Program-made: the position numbers and the translations under genes
Assembly (NCBI GenBank): GCA_902767455.1
Contig: CACXHH010000078.1
Coordinates: 1-5,129 of the forward strand
Source of the DNA: an uncultured Eubacteriales bacterium
GTDB lineage: Bacteria > Bacillota > Clostridia > Christensenellales > Borkfalkiaceae
Direction: 5' to 3'
Length of the DNA: 5,129 bases
Shown: positions 1 to 4,669 of the stretch, one piece after another
How positions within the stretch are numbered: position 1 is the stretch's first letter
How the letters are laid out: the number at the start of each line of letters is the position of its first letter
Notes under the pieces: model-generated
Told to the model about the DNA's origin: nothing
The model's database searches: none
The model's input: only the letters and a program-made list of their open reading frames with translations

Positions 1-1
1 C

Positions 2-55
2 GTGAATAACGCCGAAAACGCCGAAACCGATAAAACCGACGAAAATCATCGATAA
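2..55 (+). CDS. probable C-terminal end of an upstream gene (5' partial)
   Basis: The frame entering the window at base 2 stays open for 17 codons and stops with TAA at 53-55. It reads as a highly polar tail (VNNAENAETDKTDENHR) whose GCC, GAA, AAC and GAC codons match those of the genes downstream. The other two forward frames stop almost at once, at 3-5 and 7-9. The stop lies 25 bases before queH, a spacing typical of genes in one operon. Nothing in 17 residues identifies the protein. In some Clostridia queH follows ruvB, but that is only context from memory and is not shown here. It could also be chance open sequence. Confidence 0.4.
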   Translation: MNNAENAETDKTDENHR

Positions 56-80
56 TCGACTTATACAAGGGCTAAACGCA

Positions 81-698
81 GTGAACAACGTTAATTACGA
101 CGAAAAATTTCAAACTCTCACACGGTCGTTTGACGGAAAAAAGAGTTTGCTTCTGCACGCGTGTTGCGCGCCGTGTTCTTCAAGCGTTCTCGAACGAGTT
201 ACGCCCTTTTTTGACGTGACTTTATATTTCTATAACCCGAATATCACCGACGAAGCCGAATACCGTAAACGCCTTGCCGAGCTTGAAAGATTTGCCTTCG
301 CCGTTTACGGCGACCAAGTGAAGGTCGAAGACGGCGGCTTTTGCGCGGAAGAGTTTTTCGCCGCGGCGAAAGGACTTGAGAACGAGCCCGAAAGGGGCGC
401 GCGCTGTACCGTTTGCTACGGTCAACGGCTCGAAAAGTCGGCGTATAGGGCGATAAACGGCTGTTTTGACTATTTTTGCACTACGCTTTCTTTAAGCCCT
501 TATAAGGACGCCGAACGCATAAACGCGATAGGCGCAAGCCTTGAAGAAAAGCTCGGGGTTAAATTTTTGCCTTCGGACTTCAAAAAAAGCGGCGGGTATT
601 CGCGTTCGATAGAACTTTCAAAAGAGTACGGGCTGTACCGCCAGAATTATTGCGGGTGCGTGTTCTCGCTTGCCGAAGCGAACGGTAAACGGGTATGA
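81..698 (+). CDS. queH: epoxyqueuosine reductase QueH
   Basis: QueH (formerly DUF208) reduces epoxyqueuosine to queuosine in the wobble position of GUN-anticodon tRNAs. It is the cobalamin-independent alternative to QueG and acts in the cytoplasm. The 205-residue product carries the family's cysteine pattern: HACCAPC near the N-terminus (Cys28, Cys29, Cys32), CTVC (Cys109, Cys112) and a C-terminal YCGC (Cys191, Cys193). Between them lie FYNPNI (50-55), where other members also have an N-P-N turn, and TLSLSPYKD (135-143). These cysteines are known in the family to hold an iron-sulfur cluster and a second iron. The start is GTG at 81, the only start codon in the open frame before the family motif, with AAGGG at 67-71 as a modest ribosome binding site. 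The stop overlaps the next gene's start (ATGA, 695-698), so the two are probably translationally coupled. Length and motifs look complete. Confidence 0.95.
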   Translation: MNNVNYDEKFQTLTRSFDGKKSLLLHACCAPCSSSVLERVTPFFDVTLYFYNPNITDEAEYRKRLAELERFAFAVYGDQVKVEDGGFCAEEFFAAAKGLENEPERGARCTVCYGQRLEKSAYRAINGCFDYFCTTLSLSPYKDAERINAIGASLEEKLGVKFLPSDFKKSGGYSRSIELSKEYGLYRQNYCGCVFSLAEANGKRV

Positions 699-1306
699 GA
701 AACGCCGTTTGCGAGAGCGCGGCTTGTTTTAAGCCCGTTTTCAACGAAAATTCAAGGGTGTTGTTGCTCGGCACCGTTCCGTCCGTAGACAGCGTTAAAT
801 ACGGCTTTTACTATATGAACAAAGGCAACTATTTCTGGCGGCTTCTTTCCGACGTAAGCGGCGCGCCCTTCGTTGAGCTTGCCGACGATTTGAGAAACGC
901 CCAAACTGCCGAAAAAAGAAAAACTGCCGAAAACGAGCTTATAAGCCGTCTTTTTAGGCTCGGCGTAGCGTTGTTCGATACGATCTCGACGTGTGAGCGT
1001 ACGGGAAGCACTGACGACAAGATACTATCTTACGAGCTTAACGGAAAAGAAAAGATACTGGATATAATAAGAGCTTCGCGTATTGAAAAGGTGTTTTGCA
1101 CGAGCGGCGAAGCACTGAAAAATCTTTATCGCGTATTCGGCGGGAAAGATAAAGCCGACGGCGAAATTGCTTCGGTTATGAAAACGAGCGCCGACGCTCC
1201 GACGGGAAAACTTCTATCGCCTTCGAGAAGGGCGTTTCAGCCTTACGCCGAGCGGCTTAAAGACTGGAAAAAACTTTCGCAATATATAAACGGATATAAC
1301 GGCTGA
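695..1306 (+). CDS. hypoxanthine (deoxyinosine)-DNA glycosylase, uracil-DNA glycosylase superfamily
   Basis: This family removes hypoxanthine formed by adenine deamination from DNA, leaving an abasic site for base excision repair. The 203-residue product matches the deoxyinosine glycosylase pattern: LLLGTVPSVDS (23-33) in place of the usual LGSFPSxxS motif I, then GFYYMNKGNYFW (37-48), where relatives have GFYYxHPxNRFW, then LGVALFDTISTCERTGSTDDKI, the family's central signature. A C-terminal KLLSPSRRAFQPYAERLKDW stands where relatives have PSTSPANA before a helix ending in W. Motif I and the central signature are well kept. The C-terminal motif and the HP of GHPxN (here NKG) have diverged, so base specificity cannot be taken for granted. 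The ATG at 695 overlaps the queH stop, and no separate promoter is seen. A general uracil or G:T/U mismatch glycosylase is the alternative reading. Confidence 0.85.
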   Translation: MRNAVCESAACFKPVFNENSRVLLLGTVPSVDSVKYGFYYMNKGNYFWRLLSDVSGAPFVELADDLRNAQTAEKRKTAENELISRLFRLGVALFDTISTCERTGSTDDKILSYELNGKEKILDIIRASRIEKVFCTSGEALKNLYRVFGGKDKADGEIASVMKTSADAPTGKLLSPSRRAFQPYAERLKDWKKLSQYINGYNG

Positions 1307-1312
1307 TACGGG

Positions 1313-1348
1313 AACGGCTTGGTTTCGACGCATTACGCCGTTATTTTT
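1313..1348 (+). terminator. weak Rho-independent terminator candidate after the glycosylase gene
   Basis: The inverted repeat AACGGC (1313-1318) and GCCGTT (1337-1342) is followed directly by ATTTTT. The stem is only 6 bp and the loop is 18 bases, which is poor for an intrinsic terminator, but the position just after the stop codon and the T-run are right. A second copy of AACGGC at 1298-1303 could pair with the same right arm. Confidence 0.35.
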
Positions 1349-1375
1349 ATAAATCAAAAAGAAGTTTGATAAAAT
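1346..1375 (+). promoter_or_regulatory. candidate promoter for the spoIVF pair
   Basis: Two readings overlap here. As sigma-A: TTTATA (1346-1351), an 18-base spacer and TAAAAT (1370-1375). As sigma-E, the factor that drives spoIVF in B. subtilis: TTATAAA (1347-1353), 14 bases, then GATAAAAT (1368-1375), which matches 6 of 8 positions of CATACAAT. Neither is strong. Transcription would begin near 1382, giving a leader of about 70 nt. The mother-cell role of the genes makes the sigma-E reading attractive, but that is inference. Confidence 0.35.
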
Positions 1376-1437
1376 CGTTGGCAATTAAGTTCTAAACGGC
1401 TTGCCGCCGCCATATCCTTTTAGCAGAAAAACGAAAA

Positions 1438-1443
1438 AAGGAG
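1438..1443 (+). promoter_or_regulatory. ribosome binding site that fixes the spoIVFA start
   Basis: AAGGAG, continuing into TG, lies 8 bases before the ATG at 1452. This selects 1452 over the in-frame TTG at 1401, which has no comparable site and would add 17 residues translated from leader DNA. Confidence 0.85.
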
Positions 1444-1451
1444 TGATAAAA

Positions 1452-2243
1452 ATGGCAAACGGTGACTACGCCGAAATGATCGAACTACCCGTTTCAACGT
1501 GCGAAATGGTAATAGTTCCCGAAAAGAAGAAAAAACCTTTAAAAGACAGGCTTTTGATAAAGCACGTAAACAAAAAAGCCGAAAAACTTCAGAAGATTGA
1601 GCGAGAAACCGCGCAGACGACTGACGGCGAAACCGAAAAAACGGAGCCCGTCGCGCAGATAACGGAATTCGTAAACGTTGAAAAATCGGGTGACGAAGGC
1701 AAAAAAGCGAATAAAAAAACTTCTCGCAAGGGGCGCGAAAGGGCTACGGCAACGCTTATCGGCGCGGAGATCGCGGCGATATTCGTTCTCGTCGTCGCGA
1801 TAATCCTGACTAACGTCTTTTTGGAAGACAGCGGCATAAACACGATGATAAAGAACGTTTTCGGAGCAAGCTCAAAAAGCGTTACCGATACGCGGAAAGC
1901 CGAAGAATTCGCCGTGTTTGCTCCGTCCTCCGGCGCGGAAATAACTTTAAACGAAGGCGTAATGACCTTTTCGACATCCGCGGCAGTATATCCGCCGACT
2001 AACGGAAAGATAATAAGCGTTTCGGAAAAAGACGGAAAGTATACCGTAACTATCGCTCATACCGACGTTTTCAAAACGGTGATAAGCGGCGCCGAAGCCG
2101 TCTACGGCGAAGTGGGCGAAAGCGTATATAAAAACGTTCCGACGGCGCTTTCGTGCGCGGGAACGACGGTAGCGATGTATAACGGCTCGGAGCTCGTTAC
2201 CGACTTCGTTATCGATAAAAACAACGTGATATGGCAAAGCTGA
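1452..2243 (+). CDS. spoIVFA: SpoIVFA-like regulator with degenerate LytM/M23 domain
   Basis: In B. subtilis SpoIVFA anchors and helps inhibit the SpoIVFB protease in the outer forespore membrane until forespore signalling proteases cleave it. Identification here rests on architecture and position more than on sequence identity. The 263 residues (B. subtilis SpoIVFA is about the same length) comprise a charged, lysine/glutamate-rich cytosolic part (1-98), one hydrophobic segment (about 101-123) and an outer domain. Residues 178-255 follow the M23/LytM fold pattern: PPTNGKIISV, then YTVTIAHTDVFKTVISG, then a hydrophobic strand series ending in DFVID. The metal-binding histidines of active M23 enzymes are missing: the usual YxHL is ISGA and the terminal HLHF is replaced, so it should not cut peptidoglycan. 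Its last 13 bases overlap spoIVFB. A different LytM-like protein such as a SpoIIQ relative is possible, but the protease gene next door argues for SpoIVFA. Confidence 0.78.
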   Translation: MANGDYAEMIELPVSTCEMVIVPEKKKKPLKDRLLIKHVNKKAEKLQKIERETAQTTDGETEKTEPVAQITEFVNVEKSGDEGKKANKKTSRKGRERATATLIGAEIAAIFVLVVAIILTNVFLEDSGINTMIKNVFGASSKSVTDTRKAEEFAVFAPSSGAEITLNEGVMTFSTSAAVYPPTNGKIISVSEKDGKYTVTIAHTDVFKTVISGAEAVYGEVGESVYKNVPTALSCAGTTVAMYNGSELVTDFVIDKNNVIWQS

Positions 2244-3091
2244 AGATTTCCGTTCATCCTTTGTTTATTATTTTCGGAATATACTTTGTTCTCACGGGCA
2301 AAGTATTTTCTTTTGCCGTTTTTACGCTCGTTGCCGTCATACACGAGCTGGGTCATTCGATAGTCGCGGAAAAGCTCGGGTACCGCTTGAAGAAAATAAC
2401 GCTGATGCCGTACGGCGCCGTCGTCAGCGGCGAGCAGGACTTGTTTTCTTATTCCGACGAGATAGTTGTGGCGCTTGCCGGTCCGATAACTAATATAGTG
2501 ACGGCGCTCACGTTCGTTGCGGCGTGGTGGTTCGCGCCCGAAATCTACCCGTATACCGACCTTGCCGTCTTTGCGAGCGTATCTATCGCGACTATCAATC
2601 TCTTGCCGTGCTTTCCGCTCGACGGCGGAAGAATACTTCTTGCGTTTTTATCACGCAAAATCGAAAGAAAGAAGGCTTTAAAAATCGTAAAAGCGTTGGG
2701 TTATGCGTTGAGCGCGTGCCTTTTTGGGCTGTTCGTTTATTCGGTTTTCGTGGGCGTAAATTTCAGCCTGCTGTTCTTTTCGCTCTTCGTGGCGTTCGGA
2801 AACTTTTCGGCGGGAAAAGAGTCCGTATACGTTCGCATATTTTCGGGCGTGAATATAAACGCCGTCGAAAAGGGGCGCGAGATAAGAAAGGTCGCCGTGA
2901 CGACCGCAACTCCCGTCAAAGCGCTGTATAAGTTCGTCGGCGCGAACGATCTTGCGGAAGTAAGCGTTTTCAACGAAGAAATGAAGCTCACGGCGCGCCT
3001 TCCTTGCGAAAAGACTTGCAGATTGCTTCAACTCGCAAAGCCTTATCTTACGGTTTCCGAAGAGATAAAAAGGCTCGGCTTCGATAGGTGA
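2231..3091 (+). CDS. spoIVFB: SpoIVFB-like site-2 (intramembrane) zinc metalloprotease
   Basis: SpoIVFB cuts pro-sigma-K inside the membrane plane, releasing the late mother-cell sigma factor. The 286-residue product (B. subtilis SpoIVFB is 288) has zinc motif HELGH at 38-42 with catalytic Glu39, and the third ligand Asp131 in FPLDGGR (128-134). ALAGPITN (81-88) is the conserved small-residue turn of the S2P family. Hydrophobic segments lie at roughly 9-23, 25-43, 77-101, 110-127, 155-175 and 177-192. The cytosolic tail (about 196-286) has the strand-helix look of the CBS-type domain that in SpoIVFB senses ATP and contacts pro-sigma-K. HPLF at 9-12 sits where family members have it, supporting the ATG at 2231. 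No AG-rich ribosome site precedes it, so translation probably depends on coupling to spoIVFA. All catalytic residues are intact. A housekeeping S2P of another role is the alternative. Confidence 0.9.
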   Translation: MAKLKISVHPLFIIFGIYFVLTGKVFSFAVFTLVAVIHELGHSIVAEKLGYRLKKITLMPYGAVVSGEQDLFSYSDEIVVALAGPITNIVTALTFVAAWWFAPEIYPYTDLAVFASVSIATINLLPCFPLDGGRILLAFLSRKIERKKALKIVKALGYALSACLFGLFVYSVFVGVNFSLLFFSLFVAFGNFSAGKESVYVRIFSGVNINAVEKGREIRKVAVTTATPVKALYKFVGANDLAEVSVFNEEMKLTARLPCEKTCRLLQLAKPYLTVSEEIKRLGFDR

Positions 3092-3189
3092 AAGCGCGGC
3101 TATAAGGCGATTGTCGGCAGTTTCGGATTGCCAAAGTCAAACTCGTCGGGCAAAGGAGTACGGAGTTTTATCCGCGGCGCGCTCTACGC
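3092..3189 (+). other. non-coding gap after spoIVFB
   Basis: I see no gene in this stretch. It contains two small competing inverted repeats, GGCA/TGCC (3116-3119 with 3129-3132) and TTGCC/GGCAA (3128-3132 with 3149-3153), and a 4-bp CGGA/TCCG (3161-3164 with 3171-3174). None has a T-run, so no intrinsic terminator is evident and read-through from spoIVFB into the transporter genes is possible. Confidence 0.5.
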
Positions 3190-3218
3190 TTGATTTTTAT
3201 AAAAGAATAGAGTATAAT
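3190..3218 (+). promoter_or_regulatory. sigma-A-type promoter for the CHR transporter pair
   Basis: TTGATT (3190-3195), a 17-base spacer and a perfect TATAAT (3213-3218) form a near-consensus vegetative promoter. Transcription should start near 3225, only about 12 bases before the ATG at 3237, so the transcript would have a very short leader with its ribosome binding site close to the 5' end. This suggests the pair is expressed independently of the sporulation genes upstream. Confidence 0.75.
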
Positions 3219-3227
3219 AAAAAAGTT

Positions 3228-3231
3228 GGAG
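3228..3231 (+). promoter_or_regulatory. ribosome binding site that fixes the first CHR gene start
   Basis: GGAG lies 5 bases before ATG 3237. The longer in-frame reading from TTG 3111 would run straight through the promoter and adds 42 residues unlike any CHR protein, so 3237 is preferred. Confidence 0.75.
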
Positions 3232-3236
3232 AAATC

Positions 3237-3908
3237 ATGGATAAATTCAAAAAGATCTTACAACTTTTTTTAACGTTTTTCAAGGTGGGGCTGTTTACCT
3301 TCGGCGGCGGGTACGCCATGATCTCGGTAATATCTCACGAAGTCGTCGAAAAACGTAAGTATATTTCGTCGGACGAGTTCGCCGACGTCGTCGCCATCTC
3401 CGAGTCCACACCGGGGCCTATCGCGATAAACAGCTCGACGTATATAGGCTATCGCGTAGGCGGTTTGCTCGGCTCGATTGCGGCGAGCCTTGCGGTATGT
3501 CTGCCGTCGTTTATAATCATATACGTCATATCGCTGTTTTTTACGCAGTTTATGCAGCTCGAACTTGCCGCCAAGGCGTTTAAAGGCATACAGTGCGGAG
3601 TCGCCGTTCTGATAGTTTCGGCGGCGATAAAGCTTTTTAAGAGCGTAAAGAAAAACGCCGTGAGCTATATTCTGATAGGCTTGGCCGCCGCGGCGCTCCT
3701 TGCGATAGACGTATTCAGCTTGAAGATTTCGACGATATATCTGATACTGCTCGGCATGCTCGTAGGGATCGCGGTATACTTCCGCCCGAACAAAAAAAAT
3801 AACGGAACGGAAAACTCGAAAAACGTCGATAATCAAGTTATAGACGGGGATATCGTCGAAAACTCAAACGAAAACGACGCCATAAACGACGGAGGTATGA
3901 AGCAATGA
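3237..3908 (+). CDS. short-chain CHR (chromate transporter) family subunit 1
   Basis: CHR-family membrane proteins are usually annotated as chromate (or chromate/sulfate) exporters. Many Firmicutes carry two half-length genes side by side instead of one fused chrA. The 223-residue product has the family's repeat motif near the N-terminus, FFKVGLFTFGGGYAMI (14-29), and the proline motif SESTPGPIAINSSTYIG (55-71). Hydrophobic stretches follow at about 76-103, 117-133, 142-158 and 164-182. Residues 183-223 form an unusual polar tail rich in Asn, Asp and Glu that is not part of the CHR domain and has no counterpart in the partner. The gene ends in an ATGA overlap with the second CHR gene, and the partner's ribosome binding site (GGAGG, 3891-3895) lies inside its last codons. 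Motifs are intact. The physiological substrate is unknown, and chromate is an annotation by family only. Confidence 0.92.
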   Translation: MDKFKKILQLFLTFFKVGLFTFGGGYAMISVISHEVVEKRKYISSDEFADVVAISESTPGPIAINSSTYIGYRVGGLLGSIAASLAVCLPSFIIIYVISLFFTQFMQLELAAKAFKGIQCGVAVLIVSAAIKLFKSVKKNAVSYILIGLAAAALLAIDVFSLKISTIYLILLGMLVGIAVYFRPNKKNNGTENSKNVDNQVIDGDIVENSNENDAINDGGMKQ

Positions 3909-4471
3909 TATACCTTGAGTTGTTTATTACGTTTTTAAAGATAGGGCTTTTCTCCTTCGGCGGGGGGTACGGAATGCTTCCGCTTATGGAGCAGGAAGTT
4001 GTCGCTCACTCGTGGATGACGTCGGCGGACTTTTTGAACTTCGTAGCCGTTTCCGAATCTACACCGGGACCTATCGCCGTCAATATGGCGACATTTATAG
4101 GCTCTTCTAAGGCGGGTATTTTCGGCGCCGCGTGCTCGACGATAGGCGTGATATTGCCGTCGATAGTGATAATACTGCTTATAGTCGCCGTATTCAAAAA
4201 CTTTTTAAAAAGCAAGATAGTTTCTTCTGCGCTTTCGGGAGTAAAACCCGTGATAGTCGGGCTTATTTTCGTTACCGGCGTATGGCTCGGGCTTAAAAAC
4301 GTTTTACCCGATATAGCAAACTTTTCAGCCGAAGGCTTTTCGCCGATAGCGCTCGTAATTACGGCTTCCGCCGCCGCGGTGTTCGTCGGGTATAAACTTA
4401 TTTTCAAAAAGAAGATGTCGCCGATACTGCTTATTGTCTTTTCCGCCGCTCTCGGCATGATACTTTTTTAA
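3905..4471 (+). CDS. short-chain CHR (chromate transporter) family subunit 2
   Basis: This is the second half-transporter of the pair, 188 residues. It repeats the partner's signatures: FLKIGLFSFGGGYGML (10-25) and SESTPGPIAVNMATFIG (50-66). Hydrophobic segments lie at about 71-97, 111-130, 145-163 and 171-188. In short-chain CHR pairs the two proteins are thought to work together with opposite membrane orientation, as shown for a Bacillus subtilis pair. Here I infer this from the ATGA overlap with subunit 1 and the shared motifs. Translation should start at ATG 3905, 9 bases after GGAGG at 3891-3895. The protein ends inside its last hydrophobic segment with no tail. Isoleucine is coded mostly by ATA (15 of 22 by my count). 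No terminator hairpin is seen after the stop. Confidence 0.92.
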   Translation: MIYLELFITFLKIGLFSFGGGYGMLPLMEQEVVAHSWMTSADFLNFVAVSESTPGPIAVNMATFIGSSKAGIFGAACSTIGVILPSIVIILLIVAVFKNFLKSKIVSSALSGVKPVIVGLIFVTGVWLGLKNVLPDIANFSAEGFSPIALVITASAAAVFVGYKLIFKKKMSPILLIVFSAALGMILF

Positions 4472-4480
4472 AACAAAACC

Positions 4481-4504
4481 ATTTCAAATTACGATTTCAA
4501 ATTA
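4481..4504 (+). repeat. tandem 11-bp direct repeat with palindromic core
   Basis: ATTTCAAATTA occurs exactly twice, at 4481-4491 and 4494-4504, separated by CG, for a 13-base period. The core of each copy, ATTT-C-AAAT, is itself an inverted repeat. The pair sits 26 bases upstream of the -35 element of the next promoter, a place where a regulator could bind. It could also be chance in AT-rich DNA. Confidence 0.6.
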
Positions 4505-4527
4505 AAAACCGTAAAAAAACGAAAAAA
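4504..4527 (+). promoter_or_regulatory. A-tract (UP-like) element
   Basis: Three A-runs, at 4504-4508, 4513-4519 and 4522-4527, are spaced at about one helical turn directly before the -35 box at 4530. Such phased A-tracts bend DNA and resemble UP elements that contact the RNA polymerase alpha subunit. Confidence 0.45.
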
Positions 4528-4529
4528 CC

Positions 4530-4558
4530 TTGCTTTTGAACGCGTTATGTGATATAAT
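4530..4558 (+). promoter_or_regulatory. extended -10 sigma-A promoter for the FAD protein gene
   Basis: TATAAT (4553-4558) is preceded by TG at 4550-4551, making an extended -10 box. TTGCTT (4530-4535) lies 17 bases upstream as a half-matching -35. Start of transcription is expected around 4565, leaving a leader of about 105 nt. Confidence 0.8.
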
Positions 4559-4580
4559 ATCGTTTTGTGTTGAGAAAGAC

Positions 4581-4661
4581 GCCCGTTGGCGGGCAAGCCC
4601 TTCGGCGGCGCTTTCGAAACGAAGGTCAAAGCCGCCGGGTAGCTTAAAAAGCGGCAAGGAG
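4581..4661 (+). ncRNA. structured 5' leader, possible cis-regulatory RNA of unknown class
   Basis: The leader can fold into several helices. Hairpin 1 is GCCCG (4581-4585) with CGGGC (4590-4594) and a TTGG loop. Helix 2 pairs CGGCGGC (4603-4609) with GCCGCCG (4631-4637) and encloses hairpin 3, CTTTCG (4611-4616) with CGAAGG (4620-4625) over an AAA loop. The right arm of helix 2 (4631-4635) can instead pair with GCGGC at 4651-4655, which directly precedes the ribosome binding site AAGGAG (4656-4661). GCCCG can also pair with CGGGT (4636-4640). The mutually exclusive pairings suggest a switch, but no known riboswitch class is recognised, and no terminator T-run is present, so any control would be translational. 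It may simply be a stable untranslated leader. Confidence 0.4.
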
Positions 4662-4669
4662 AATTAAAA

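Noticed and set aside
1411..1418. CATATCCT as a sigma-E -10 box
   Set aside because: No ATA-type -35 lies at the required 14-15 base distance.
1401..1451. In-frame TTG extension of spoIVFA
   Set aside because: ATG 1452 has an ideal AAGGAG at 8 bases. The extension lacks a comparable site and has a proline-rich, non-family sequence.
3111..3236. In-frame TTG extension of the first CHR gene
   Set aside because: It runs through a near-consensus promoter, and the CHR motif starts just after ATG 3237, which has its own GGAG.
3270..3836. 188-codon open frame on the minus strand
   Set aside because: It lies fully antisense to the first CHR gene, which has clear family motifs. Its translation is rich in Arg and Tyr with no recognisable domain.
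4567..4647. Possible 26-codon upstream ORF with GTG start in the leader
   Set aside because: No ribosome binding site. The arginine-rich composition is what the GC-rich hairpins would give by chance, and base pairing explains the sequence better.
4565..4669. Assignment of the leader to a known riboswitch (ZTP, preQ1, guanidine, fluoride, THF)
   Set aside because: The conserved core sequences of these classes, as I know them, are not present. A GCCGCC-GGG stretch only loosely recalls the ZTP motif.
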